Shown here piece by piece: positions 17,717-28,257 of a DNA stretch of 64,000 nucleotides. The stretch is taken from NCBI GenBank assembly GCA_015075175.1, contig JABTUV010000010.1, positions 62,001 to 126,000 of the forward strand, given 5' to 3'. Numbering within the stretch: position 1 is the stretch's first letter; the number at the start of each line of letters is the position of its first letter. The stretch is from a bacterium (lineage in GTDB: Bacteria; Hinthialibacterota; Hinthialibacteria; H5-UNCL2). Made by a program: the position numbers and the translations under genes. The notes under the pieces were generated by a model that was not told where the DNA came from, did no database searches, and was given only the letters and a program-made list of their open reading frames with translations.

Positions 17717-17843
17717 GGCGAGGTATGTTAGGGCAAGTCCGCGATGGTGCGCAACCCGTAGTTGCGCCGGGTCGCGCCCGTGGAGATCACGGCTGCACTT
17801 CCGCTTCAGGATGCAGACGGAGTTTCTTGCACTTGGCGGTGGA

Positions 17844-17999
17844 GTTGTCATTTCGACCGAAGGGAGAAACCTCCTGCCGCGTACTCGAGCCGCGGTGGTG
17901 GGCAGGATTTCTCCCTTCGGTCGAAATGACAGCGTGATGCGGTCGAAATGACAGCGTGATGCGGTCGAAATGACAGCGTGATGCGGTCGAAATGACGGC
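17844..17999. repeat. GTCATTTCGACCG repeat family C, copy 1
   Basis: Inverted pair TTTCGACCGAAGGGAGAAA (17851) and TTTCTCCCTTCGGTCGAAA (about 17908), then four tandem copies of ATGACAGCGTGATGCGGTCGA (about 21 bp). It occupies most of the 465-bp gap between the exporter and the GH99-like gene. Both strands are open and encode VISTEGRNL/HFDRREKS-type peptides, which are artefacts. Confidence 0.8.
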
Positions 18000-18181
18000 T
18001 CAGACCCTCCGGAACCGTGACGACCGCGCGGAGCGGTACGGCGCGGTATGCAACCGCCGGTCTTGACAGCCGCATCCTGGACCGCATTCCGGCTTCCCAA
18101 ACTCCCCCATCTGGGGTAAGTTACACGCCATCGGCCACGCACGTAGAAAGACGAGTGGGCTCGTCAGGAGAAAGCTTGTCA

Positions 18182-20050
18182 ATGGGCTGGAGAATCGTTG
18201 TTTACGTTCTGTTGTTGGGCCTTCCGGCCGGGATGGCCGGTGAGTTGTCCCAGGCACAGCTGGACGCCTACGCGGACCGCGCCTCCATCCGCTATCGGCA
18301 GGTGCAACCGCGGGGGCTGGCCTTCTACTATCCCTGGTACGGCGGGCGCCAGGCCAATGGCGAGTATCTCCATTGGAAGACCGTGGATCTGGAGAAACAG
18401 AGCATCAGCGAAAGCCCGCACTATCCGCAGCTGGGTCCATACGACTCGCTGGACGCGCAGGTGATGGCGCAGCATTGCGCCTGGGCCAAAGAGGCGGGCC
18501 TGGACGGGTTCATCGTCAGCTGGTGGGGGAAGGGGCGGCGCGAGGACCGGGCGCTGGAGGGGCTGTTGTCCGCCTGCCAGGAGGCGGGGCTGTTTGCCAC
18601 CATCTATTACGAGACCGTGCCGCGTGACCGCGACGGGGTGCGCTCGGCGACGGCGGCGGCGGACGATCTGCTATACCTCCTGCATCGCTACGGCGCCCAT
18701 CCGGCATGGTTGAAGGCGCGCAGCAAGCCGGTCGTGTTCATCTACGGGCGCGCCATCGGCGAGTTGGGACGGGTCGCCTGGTTGGACGTGATCACGCGGG
18801 TCTCGCGCCGCTATCCGCCCGGGGTCGCCTTCCTCGGGGACGATTTGTCGCGGCAGTCGGCGGGCATCTTCGACGGGATTCACACCTACAACCCGGCGGA
18901 CCGGCTGCGGGGCAAGCGGGCGGCGGCGCTGGAGCGGTGGGCGGCGGAGAAGTATCCCGAGTGGGTGGAACTGGCCGACCGCGCGGGCAAGATCAGCACG
19001 CTGACGATCATTCCCGGCTATGACGACACCAAGCTGGCCGACCGCCCGCGGGCCTTCGCGGTGGAACGGTACGACGGGGACCTGTATCGCGTGCAATGGG
19101 AGGCGGCCTTGGCGGCGCGCCCCGACTGGGTGTTGATCACGTCGTTCAACGAATGGCACGAGGGCAGCGAGATCGAGCCTAGCCGCGAGTACGGCGACAA
19201 GTACCTGCAACTGACGGCGCAGTACGCGGCGCGGTTGAAGGCCATGGCCAAGCGCAAGGGTGCGGCGGCGGGCGCGACGTCGATCACGGCCAGGGAGCGG
19301 GAGGCGCTGGCGCGGCGGCTGCCGGGGCGCTCGATGGCGGTCCTGCCCAATGGGGAATCGCGCGCCCTGTGGTGGCTGTTGGAGCAGGGTATCAAGCCCA
19401 CGCTGGTGAGTTGGCGGGAGGTCGCTAGGGGAGAGCTGACGCCGGCGCGGTTCCGCTACGTGCTGTACGCGGGGGGTGAGGACTATCGCGCGACGGTAAA
19501 CTCGGCGGGAGACGTGGACGCCGGGCTGCGCGGCTATCTGTCGGCGGGCGGCGCCATGGTCGTCCTGCCGGACGGTCCCATGCCGTTCTACTATGACGAA
19601 GAGGGCCGGGTTGTGAATCGATCCGCCGAGTTCGGACTGCCGCTGGAGGCGTCGAACGGCGGCTGGGAGACGCCGCCGGGGGTGGATTTGCGTTTCATTC
19701 CCAAGAATCACGCGCTGCCCCATCTACTCAAGTATTTCGGTTTTCCCAAGGAGGGCGAACGGCGCTGGCGGCCACTGTGGGCGGAGCGCATTCCAGTCGG
19801 CGGCAAGTGCACCCCGCTGGTCGAGGTCGAGGACTCCGAGGGGAAACATTACGGGACGGCGGCGGCGTACATCGAGTACAGCGACGGCCCGTTGGCGCCC
19901 GGCCGCATCCTGTACGCCTGGTACGGCCTCCTGGACCATCCCAAGTCCGACGAACTGCTGTTTGATCTCTTCCAGCTGTTGGTCGCCAAGACGGAGGCGC
20001 GGGAGAGTCCCGGCCGGCCGATTCTGCCGTTTATACCGTTTATACGGTGA
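18182..20050 (+). CDS. Secreted glycoside hydrolase family 99-like protein
   Basis: A 622-residue secreted protein (signal peptide about residues 1-20, WRIVVYVLLLGLPAGMAG). The first 370 residues carry GH99/GH71-like TIM-barrel motifs: GLAFYYPWYGG, EAGLDGFIVSWWGKG, KPVVFIYGRA and WVLITSFNEWHEGSEIEPS, the last holding the likely catalytic Glu residues. GH99 enzymes are endo-acting alpha-mannanases; related members act on other alpha-glycans. The C-terminal 230 residues (RYVLYAGGEDYRATVNSAGD, YLSAGGAMVVLPDGP) resemble a glutamine-amidotransferase-like module often seen at the end of bacterial glycosidases. ATG 18182 has AGGAG 11 bases upstream; a TTG two codons earlier is an alternative. Confidence 0.8.
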   Translation: MGWRIVVYVLLLGLPAGMAGELSQAQLDAYADRASIRYRQVQPRGLAFYYPWYGGRQANGEYLHWKTVDLEKQSISESPHYPQLGPYDSLDAQVMAQHCAWAKEAGLDGFIVSWWGKGRREDRALEGLLSACQEAGLFATIYYETVPRDRDGVRSATAAADDLLYLLHRYGAHPAWLKARSKPVVFIYGRAIGELGRVAWLDVITRVSRRYPPGVAFLGDDLSRQSAGIFDGIHTYNPADRLRGKRAAALERWAAEKYPEWVELADRAGKISTLTIIPGYDDTKLADRPRAFAVERYDGDLYRVQWEAALAARPDWVLITSFNEWHEGSEIEPSREYGDKYLQLTAQYAARLKAMAKRKGAAAGATSITAREREALARRLPGRSMAVLPNGESRALWWLLEQGIKPTLVSWREVARGELTPARFRYVLYAGGEDYRATVNSAGDVDAGLRGYLSAGGAMVVLPDGPMPFYYDEEGRVVNRSAEFGLPLEASNGGWETPPGVDLRFIPKNHALPHLLKYFGFPKEGERRWRPLWAERIPVGGKCTPLVEVEDSEGKHYGTAAAYIEYSDGPLAPGRILYAWYGLLDHPKSDELLFDLFQLLVAKTEARESPGRPILPFIPFIR

Positions 20051-20200
20051 AACGAGCTGCGGTCAGGCGGTCCGGGCGGCGGCGGGAAGGTTTGCCTGCG
20101 GCAAGTGCGGCCGGGGGCGGGGAGGTGGATCCTCCCTGAGCGCCGGGTTGAGGGCGTGCTGGGCATTGCCGGTGGTCAGCGTGCGCGGGCGCCGTCGCTT

Positions 20201-20412
20201 AGCAGCCCGTTGAAAAAGTGCGCTGGGCGCTTCCGCGCCGCCGTGTCTCTCGATACGCCGGAGTACCGGCTACTCGAGAACACGGCTGAACTTTGCGCCG
20301 AGAGCGGAAATCCGCGTCCTCGAGGCGCCCCCCAAGTAGCCCAAAGGCCGTATCGAGGGGCGCGCTTGACAGCACCGACCCGCGTTGATCGACTTTTTCG
20401 ACGGGCTGTTGC
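20201..20412. mobile_element. MITE-like element with terminal inverted repeats
   Basis: Left end AGCAGCCCGTTGAAAAAGTG (20201) and right end CGACTTTTTCGACGGGCTGT (20390-20409) are imperfect inverted repeats bounding about 210 bp with no coding capacity. The centre holds a family B element (CTCTCGATACGCCGGAGTAC, CTACTCGAGAACACGGCT, then the inverse CGTATCGAGG). The length and ends fit a non-autonomous transposable element; no related transposase is in the window. Confidence 0.55.
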
Positions 20413-20576
20413 GGCAGCCGCGCCGCTCTTGGCTGCGTTCGCGCCGGCCGGTACGCAGCGCCGCCTTCAACTGCTCCTCCACCATGACCGCGATCCACTC
20501 GCGCGTCTTCTGGAACGACTGGGCCTCCAAGCATCCCGCGCGGTGGGTGCAGAGGCGGCGCTAGCACTTGGGGGCG

Positions 20577-20780
20577 TAGCTGTCATTTCGACCGCAGGGA
20601 GAAATCTTTCCCGCCGTTAATGTGGGTCGAGTGAGAGGCAGAAGATTTCTCCCTGCGGTCGAAATGACAGCCTGTTTCGGTCGAAATGACAGCCTGTCTG
20701 GGTCGAAATGACAGCCCGTTTCGGTCGGAATGACAGGGTGCGTCGGTAGAACAGCCTGTTTCCGTCAGAATCACAGCTAC
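20577..20780. repeat. GTCATTTCGACCG repeat family C, copy 2
   Basis: Inverted pair TTTCGACCGCAGGGAGAAAT (20585) and ATTTCTCCCTGCGGTCGAAA (about 20647), followed by repeated TCGGTCGAAATGACAGCCTG units with increasing divergence (GGTCGGAATGACAG). It lies upstream of the VIT1-like gene. Confidence 0.8.
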
Positions 20781-20901
20781 GGCACCAAGTCCGACAGAAC
20801 TTCATCGGCACCCATACTATACTCCAAATCCAACGTAACTCTTGCATCGTCAAGCAGATGCGCTTAACATTCCGATGCAATAGCGCCTTGGAGGAGCTTC
20901 C

Positions 20902-22020
20902 ATGTCCATCGACGCCCAAACCCGCGCCCGCTGGGAGCAGTGCTTGCAGGGGGAGATCGATTCAGCCTATCTGTACCGTCAACTGGCCGACATGGAAAGC
21001 GTCCCCAAGCGCAGGGAGACGCTCTTGCGCATCGCCGGGATGGAAGACAACCATCAGGAGATGTGGCGGGAGATTTTTCGGAAGAACAGCCTGCCGATTC
21101 CGGCGGCCCGGCCGTCGGGCCATGCGCGGCTGCAGGTTCTGGCCGCGCGATACTTCGGCAGCGGCTTTCTCCTGGCGCGCATGTTGGCGCAGGAAGGGCG
21201 CGAGGTGAAGAGCTATCTCAAATTGCACCGTTCGAGCGGCGACGAATCCGCGCGCCTGGCCTCGATGACGCTGGCGCAGGAATCCGCCGAGCACGCCGGC
21301 CATCTCCGCGACCTGACCGGCGCTTCGGGCGAACCCTGGCACCGGGCCGAGTCGGGGGGCTTTCTGCGCAACGTGGTGTACGGCTTCAATGACGGGCTGA
21401 CAGCCAACTTCGGTCTCGTGGCCGGGGTGCTGGGCGCCAACGTTGCGCACGAGGTGGTGCTCCTGTCGGGCTTGGCGGGCGCGATGGCCGACGCTTTGTC
21501 GATGGGTTCGTCGGGGTACCTGGCCGCCAAGAGCGAGCGCGAAGTGTACGAGCACGAGATCGAGTTGGAGCGCGAGGAAATCCGCATGATGCCGGAGGCG
21601 GAGGAGGACGAGCTGGCGTTGATTTACGAAGCCAAGGGGATCGATCCCGTCAAGGCGCGCGAGATGGCCCGCGTCGTCATGTCGGACCCAGAGACGGCGT
21701 TGGCCGAGAAGGTGCGCGAGGAGCTGGACATCACGGCGGCGCATTCCACGCCCATCAGGGAGGCGTGGGTGACGGGGGTGGCGACGCTGGTGGGTGCGGC
21801 CATTCCGGTAGCGCCGTTTCTGGTGCTGGAGGGGGCGTGGGCCATCTGGACGTCGTTTACAATAGCCATGTTGTCGCACTTCGCCGTAGGGGCGGCGCGC
21901 AGCATCTTCACCGGCCGGGGCGTGCTGCGCAGCGGCATCGACATGTTTCTCGTGGGGCTGGGCGTGGCGATCGTGGGCTACTTCGTGGGCGACGGATTCA
22001 CGCGCTGGTATGCGGGGTAG
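20902..22020 (+). CDS. Ferritin-like domain fused to VIT1/CCC1-family Fe/Mn transporter
   Basis: A 372-residue protein. Residues 1-145 are a rubrerythrin-like four-helix bundle with iron-ligand candidates Glu18 (EIDSAYLYRQLADMES), EDNHQEMW and QESAEHAGHL. Residues about 150-372 are the VIT1/CCC1 transporter: VVYGFNDGLTANFGLVAGVL, GAMADALSMGSSGYLAAKSE, a charged cytoplasmic helical region (YEHEIELEREEIRMMPEAEE) and three final membrane spans. The fusion resembles MbfA/Ccc1-type iron exporters, in which the ferritin-like domain gates transport. It probably exports or compartmentalises Fe(II)/Mn(II). GGAG is 10 bases before the ATG. Confidence 0.88.
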   Translation: MSIDAQTRARWEQCLQGEIDSAYLYRQLADMESVPKRRETLLRIAGMEDNHQEMWREIFRKNSLPIPAARPSGHARLQVLAARYFGSGFLLARMLAQEGREVKSYLKLHRSSGDESARLASMTLAQESAEHAGHLRDLTGASGEPWHRAESGGFLRNVVYGFNDGLTANFGLVAGVLGANVAHEVVLLSGLAGAMADALSMGSSGYLAAKSEREVYEHEIELEREEIRMMPEAEEDELALIYEAKGIDPVKAREMARVVMSDPETALAEKVREELDITAAHSTPIREAWVTGVATLVGAAIPVAPFLVLEGAWAIWTSFTIAMLSHFAVGAARSIFTGRGVLRSGIDMFLVGLGVAIVGYFVGDGFTRWYAG

Positions 22021-22296
22021 TCTGCACCCGTGGAAAGAGGGATAACGCCTGCTTTTTCACCCGGGCGGACGGCCGCACGAAAGTGGAGAGCGTAGGGAGG
22101 TTACCCACCACCGGTGGACGGTGGCTTGCGCGGTGATAGGCTTCAGCCTGCGTCGCTCCGCCGGTATAACGGCCCCGTAGGGTGGGTTTACCCACCTTCG
22201 CCGGAAGACGAGGCGGCGAGTACGGGCTTCAGCCTGCTCGCTGGTTGCGCACACACCCTTTGAGCAGGTACAAAGGGTGGCGCCTACTGGTTGTGT
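22021..22296. repeat. Gene-free stretch with GTAGGGTGGGTT repeat family E
   Basis: Between the VIT1-like gene and the dockerin gene. Contains GTAGGGAGGTTACCCACC (22093) and GTAGGGTGGGTTTACCCACC (22176) and the direct repeat GGCTTCAGCCTG(C/G) at about 22139 and 22227. A further GTAGGGTGGGTT copy is at 35459. Nothing coding seen. Confidence 0.6.
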
Positions 22297-23724
22297 TCAT
22301 TTCGACAGCGCCTCGATGAGAATGAGAGCAGGTCGGCGGCATCGACCGTGCCGCTCTGGTCCAGGTCGGCTTTGTGGGACGATTCGTCCGTGCCGTTCCA
22401 GTGGAGCGACAATCCTCGAACAGGTCCAGCGCGTCGATGCGCCCGTCGCGACGGATGTCGCCCGCCGGCGGGGAGTGCTCGTGGGCGTGAACGTGTTGGT
22501 CGCCAGGATCGGGGCCGCACGACCGGCGGATAATATTCATAGCAACCAAGGTCGGGCGTAAAGTCCCAGGGGTGAAGGCGCGTCCAAACGCCGCCCTGGG
22601 CGAAATCAGATCCAGGCCCGGCCAGCGCGCCACAAACGCGTCAATGACCGGCGACTCTGGCGCGCAAATGGAAATCACCTTCCTCGGAATCGACGAACAG
22701 CGGGTCAACATCAAAGAAGTTGGGGTAATACGGCGGCCCGGTGTCGGCGCGATCGATGACGCTGTTGCTAAGATTCAGGCAGCAAACCCCCAGAGACGGA
22801 TGCAGAGGGTTTTGCGGGGTATCCGGGTGGGCATGCCGTTGCCGGCCACGCCGGCGACGTTGTTCCAGAGAATCGTGGCAACCCACCGCCCCACGCGCCC
22901 CAGGTACCGCCCCTCAGTTCCGCGCGGTTGCCCACGATGGTGCAATGCTCGAGCGCCCGCCGGCGTAGGATGCGCCCCGCGCGGCGCCTCGTTGCCGTAA
23001 ATGAGACATGAGTAATCAGTATGCGTTGAAGCCGTCATCCGCGGCCGCCATCCCGCCTGCGCCTTCCCCGGCGCGGTTGCGCAAGATATAGCAGTAGCGC
23101 ACCTGGCTGGAGGTTGGAGTTGATAGAGACCTCCGCCGCGCCTGCTCGCCCAATTGTCCTCAATGCGGCACGCCCTCGATGTTGACCTGCGCTCCGTTAC
23201 CTCGGATGCCGCCGCCGTATTCTGAAGAACCGTTGCGGATGGTGAAACCGTATAATCTCGGCCGCCGGGCAGAAGGGCAACTGTCCCGGTATCCGCCCGT
23301 CCCCGCAAACGTCACCACGCCGCCCCGCCGCCCGCCGTCGATGATGTGCTCCTGATCACGCTCCAGTCCCGAACGTTGGTGGAACGGATCAGGATTCGCT
23401 TCCCTTGAAGTGAATGTTCTCTTCCATACACGCCGGAGAGACGATGATCTGGTCGCCGTCAATTGCGTAGTCAATCGCCGTCTGAATCGTCGGGGCGTCG
23501 GCGGGAACACGGAGCGTGTAACTCCGCGGCGTGGAGTTCGGCGTCCACGTCGGCGAGGGCGGCCGGGGTGACGTAGGCGCTGGAGGCGCGTGGGGTATTC
23601 GTACCAGGTTGACGCGGCGTATTGGCGGCCGTACGCGTGGGTGTAGGCGTATGGGTGGAAGTTGGGCCATATTGCCCACACCTCGATAGAAAACAGCCTG
23701 GAGAGACCCGACCACCGCAATCAC
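22297..23724 (-). pseudogene. Secreted parallel beta-helix protein with C-terminal dockerin, multiple frameshifts
   Basis: No single frame is open, but consecutive fragments make sense. Near the start is VPADAPTIQTAIDYAIDGDQ followed by IIVSPACMEENIHFKG, the opening of pectate-lyase-like beta-helix proteins. Then come FTIRNGSSEYGGGIRGNGAQ, a GGGLY coil, ILWNNVAGVAGN, and NLSNSVIDRADTGPPYYPNF followed by FDVDPLFVDSEEGDFHLR. It ends in a type I dockerin: GDIRRDGRIDALDLFE and ADLDQSGTVDAADLLSF, whose last helix (IEALSK, stop at 22297) is in another frame. Dockerins bind cohesins and anchor enzymes. Conserved motifs survive around each break, so sequencing indels are at least as likely as decay. 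Confidence 0.65.
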
Positions 23725-23792
23725 ACAAGCCTTCCTGCGCCGTCAGGCATTACGAAACGTGCCTGACGGCGCAACAAGAGACCACGCATTGT

Positions 23793-26700
23793 CTACTCCC
23801 TGAAATCCCACCCGCGATAGTGGTAACCCACGTCGAGGAGGCGGTATTCCAAGTAGCGGACTGAGATTGTTGTCCACCCGGCCGTCGGTGCTCGTGGTAC
23901 CGTTGCTCCATCCATTGTTAGTGCGATGGATGTCCAACGCGCCGTTCCACCCCACGGCGTCCCAATAACTCTGCATCAGGAGCCATCTTCGTGCCATGGC
24001 ATAGCGGGCGTCGTGGCTGACCATTTGCGACCAATTGGTCGACGGCGCGCGCGCTCGCGCTGGCGTAATACGTACCGCCGTCCAGACCCACCCAGGCATA
24101 GCGTCGCGCCGACCGGAATCCGGAGAGACGCGGCTGGCGTCAAACACGGTTCGATGCCGTAACCATTGGCGAAATACACGTTAACCCAGCAACCCCGCCG
24201 GCTGCCTGGGTTCCGAAGCCAGCCGGCAAATCGCTACCATCATGTCACCTTCTGGTATGCCGAAGATGAATTGTACCAGGTATCGTCAATCCCATTTCCG
24301 GCGTAAATCGTCGCCGAGCCTTCGGCGCTGTGTTGCCGGACCACCCGCCGACGCCATCCAATCCGTACACCGTGAGTCGGAAATCCCCGCTCGGCCACTT
24401 GGTCGCGTCGGATACAACGGTGCTGGCGGCGATAACCTTGGCGATGCGCAGTGGAATGCGGGAAGCATCGCCCTCATTCTGGGACAGGTAAAAGGACTGG
24501 GCACCTTTCGCGTGTGGCGCTGGCCAGTTTTACAAAGCGCGGATTGTCGCGGCGCGGGTAGAAATATTCGGTGGGAATGCAATGAAAACGCCAGCCTCGT
24601 CGACGTCCGACGGCGAGTCGTCCCCGTTGTTCCAGAAGCAATCCGCGATTTCCGGAATCGTGACGGTCGTCGAATCGATGTCACTGCCGAACAAAACCCA
24701 CTGGAAGTCGGCGCGGCGGGATCGCCGCTGATAACCGTCGCGCACCGGACGGCCGCGTTGCAGTCGTAATCCACGCTGGTAACCCAACGGCAGCGGACGT
24801 GCCCCTTATCCACACGCGCATAGGGCAGTTGTAAACGGTGGTGGTAAGGAAAACCCAAATCCCACGTTGCGGATATGCTCGTCTTCCGAGTCGTAGCCGT
24901 ACGGCGAATCGACCAGCGCCGCGACTCTTGAAAGTCGGCGGAACCGGCTGAACATGGTGACGACGGTGCTCCAACCTGGCACGTCCACGTCGGGCTGGCA
25001 TTCAATGGCAACTCGTAAGCATATATCCCTGCGTCACCCCGTTCAAAACACAACCTCGAATAGGGTTTACGGTTTGCGATGTATTCATTGTATTGATCCG
25101 CCCCACCGGTCCAACACGAGGCCGATGTTACGTGGCGAAAAGGGTCGCCCATACGCTGGGATAGTCACTGGCGGTCACCGTTCCGGCTTCGGTATACATT
25201 CCATGGCCCGTGGCGCCCTCAATCCACCTGCGGGTTTACGATCAGGTGCCCAAGGCAGTGCACGAGGAGTCGAAATGAACCATTTCCTCGCGGTCGAATG
25301 GCAGTTCGGAGGCGTCGCTGATGCTGTTGTTGATCTGCAAGCCACCCATGCAGATGAGATTCGTGAAGAATTCAGAACCGGCAGCAAAATCGGGCCGGAA
25401 GAGAGCGACCACCACGCCAGAATTGATCGTCAAGTCCCAAAGATATACGGTCGATTGATCCGGCGTGGCGCTGCCCGGGTCCACGCCGACGATGTAATCT
25501 ACACGAGGGTGGTGATATCCGAGATCGACCGTGCCGGTGTCGCTGGGGCGCGGGAACCAATGCTCTGAACCGTAATTGTCATCGCAGTTTCTTTCCTGCG
25601 GAGCCAGCGTGCCATACCACTCGATCCCAAAGTCCGCAAGCGTTCCACAACCCGCGTTCACAAACGCACCAGTCGGATCAGATAATGTTCCCGTTCGCCA
25701 CGGTGTCGCATCAAACGGGTCGTCGACCGATACGGCGGGTCATTGGCGCCCTAATGGATTCATCCAGTCCTCGTAAAGGTAAAGAAAGTATCCGGTCGCG
25801 GACGCTCGTCGATCCGAGCGAATCCGGTGTGTAGTCAGGTCCAATCCACCACCCGTGAAAATGTTGTTCAATTTCAGTGCAGGGGTCCGCATACCCGTCG
25901 TAACAGCTGGTGAAAACATTGTTGCGCGCCGTTGCGTACACGTAAGTCATGTCGCTGTCGCCATCAAGCGTTAATGCTCCGTAATCAATGTTGTCCATAG
26001 TATTCTGCTGCAACGCGACGTAAATGGCAGGCGTCTCGTAGCCACCGCTCGTTCCCCGCGGCAGCAAACCGTGGTTGGCATAGTAAATCAGGTTATTCGT
26101 CAGGGTAATTTCGGATTGACGCCCGGGCCGGAACATGCGCCGTATTCCAGTCGAAAGGCGAACCGCGCTCTCGCAATCATTGAACACGTTATCGCGCACC
26201 GCGTGGTTCAACTTGCTCCGCTCATTGAGGATACCGTCTTTGGCCCAACGGATGCGACAGAATTGTATTCATTAATCGTTGGCCTCTGCGGCGTAGAAAT
26301 GGAAGGCCGCCTCAGCAGTTGGCGGCGCCGCGGTGGGCGTGGCCTCCGCAGGCAGCCCGCTGCCGCCGTCGGTGTTTTCGCCGTACCCGTCGTCCGGTAC
26401 GCGGTGAAGAAACCGGCAGGTGCGGCTCGCCTACGGCGAGCACCGTCCCGCCGTCGTTGACCACGATGCATTCGTCGTTGCTGTTGTCGTCATCGCCCAA
26501 CTTCACAACTGTGCCCGGTCGGATCACCAACGTGCAACCGTCTACGTAATGGGGCGCGGTAATGTGATGGGTCTTATCACGATACCACTCTCGTTCTTGC
26601 CCAGGTGGCGACCTGCATGACATAGTCAATCACTACCGGGCGCGCCATTTCGGCCACTTTCGAGTACCGCAGCCCCTCCAGGAGCAAGAGCTTCCCATCC

Positions 26701-27657
26701 TCCCACTGGAAACGCTTCCAGACGGGCAGGCCGCTCCCCGGCGCACCCTTCGACATGCTCAGGGACTGCGCAACTACCCGGAGCCGCTCCAGGCAGAGCG
26801 GGTTCAAACCGGTGCACGGCGTGGCGGTCATTATCCAGGCTCCAGTACTGACGCATCAGCGAGCGCCGTGGCGCGCAGGTTCAACTCGCCCTCGCGCGTT
26901 CTGGCGACGACCATGCGGTCGGTCTGCGACAGGTCGATCTCTGTGATAATTACCAGCATCGCCGAGGCCGCATTCATCCCGTAGGACGCCGGATCGGGCA
27001 TGGAAAAGTCTTCCCGCAAGATAAGATTCTGCTTGAGCGTGACGTTGCCGTTGTCGCAAACAACATCACAGCCGGGAAACACGCTCAGAATACACCGCCC
27101 GATTGCCATCCGCCACAGGTCTAGCGGAGACCCGCTATCCTGATAATGTGACGTTGGCCGGTCTCAGGCACGAGCAGAGCCAGCGCCCGCACGCCGGTGC
27201 GGATGGTCTCTCCGTCGATCATGTACGAAATATTGAAGGACTTTTCCCCGGTGGGAGAAAAGTGGATCTTCGTCCGTTGCCGGACGGCCTCAAGTACTGC
27301 ACCGGCGACGGCGGGACTGGGGCCGGCGGGCTGGATGGTCGTGTCGGTCCGTTCCCAGGCGCCTTCGGGGGTCCGATAGTTGATGTCGGTCCCTTTTCGA
27401 CGATCTGACGGGACGTCTACCTCCAGCGAGGTAGGTTGTCCGGTAATGGGGTGCACGAAGACCTGGTGGTGGGTAGCCTCCCAGACGCGGGTATGGGCGT
27501 CGCGCAGGGCTACGTTTTCCTGAAAGTCAGCGGCAACCGCCGCGCCGGACGAGAGAAAGATGGCGACGCCGAAGAAGAAGAGGGGGGTAAATGCCCTCCC
27601 AAGGCGGGCCCAACCCACGATGCCACGAACGGACGAACGAAAGGGCCTGCCAAACAT
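23793..27657 (-). pseudogene. Large secreted beta-helix-type protein, multiple frameshifts
   Basis: Begins at ATG 27657 (GGAGG 7 bases upstream) with a signal peptide (FTPLFFFGVAIFLSSGAAVA) and an intact first 178 residues (HQVFVHPITGQPTSLEVDVP, YMIDGETIRTGVRALALLVP). Beyond 27121 the reading frame changes repeatedly, but fragments stay protein-like: NAASAMLVIITEIDLSQTDR, HYVDGCTLVIRPGTVVKLGD, NHAVRDNVFNDCESAVRLST, SEITLTNNLIYYANHGLLP and ARNNVFTSCYDGYADPCTEI. DTGTVDLGYHHP and a final LDVGYHYRGWDFRE end at TAG 23793. The N-x-I/V-F/I repeats and D-x-G-Y-H-Y blocks are typical of large beta-helix surface proteins. Base composition is lower in GC than the neighbours. About 1,280 residues if restored. 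Confidence 0.6.
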
Positions 27658-28208
27658 GATCCTGCCTCCAACAACAAAGTTCCATGCTGCGCAATGCAGC
27701 AAGAGGTTTACAAGTTTACAGCCTGGCGCCCTTGGCGCGCAATATTGGGTGGACCTGTTTTCAGCGTATCATACCCAGCTGGAGCGTCAACAAGAAAAGT
27801 CTCGCGCCCGAACGATTTGATGCGGGAGATTTCAGGGCAATTCTTCGTACCCATGCCGCGTTGCCGATTCCGCGCGGCAGCGTAGTTGCGCAGCGTGCTG
27901 CGCGCGGCAGCAGCAGCGCCGCCAGTCCACATCACCCTCGGCTGGCAGGGGACAGGCGCCGATTTTGGTGAGATTCCCGCACGCGATCGCAGCGCAGGCG
28001 CGCACAATCGGCGCCTGTCCCACGACTCCGCTCCCCCTTTACCAAGGAGGCTGGGGGATTGTTGCGCAGCGGTGGCGGTTGGTGCGCGGTGCACACCTAC
28101 CTTGATTTGGGGGCGCTCTCCCGGCACAATGGCGCCACTCCCCGGAGGAGAGGCGCCTTGCCGCATCCCGAGTTCTGATTTTCGCGTGCCGAGACGAGTA
28201 CCGCGGAC
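27658..28208. other. Divergent intergenic region with GGGACAGGCGCC inverted repeat
   Basis: About 550 bp between divergent genes. GGGACAGGCGCCGATT (27949-27964) and its exact reverse complement (28006-28021) form a 16-bp stem with a 41-base loop. GTAGTTGCGCAGCG(TG)CTGCGCG at about 27885 also occurs near 9690. No open frame of interest; promoters for both flanking genes should be here, but I could not assign them. Confidence 0.5.
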
Positions 28209-28257
28209 GTGTTGACGGCGCTGGGCGCGATGCACGGTTCCCGCGCAACATCGTGCA

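Noticed and set aside
20578-20780. Small open frames encoding VISTEGRNL, FRPKGEIF and HFDRREKS peptides
   Set aside because: They are translations of repeat family C, recurring in several frames and both strands.
22741-22968. Several plus-strand open frames across 22-27 kb
   Set aside because: Low-complexity Arg-rich products opposite a strand with recognisable beta-helix and dockerin motifs.
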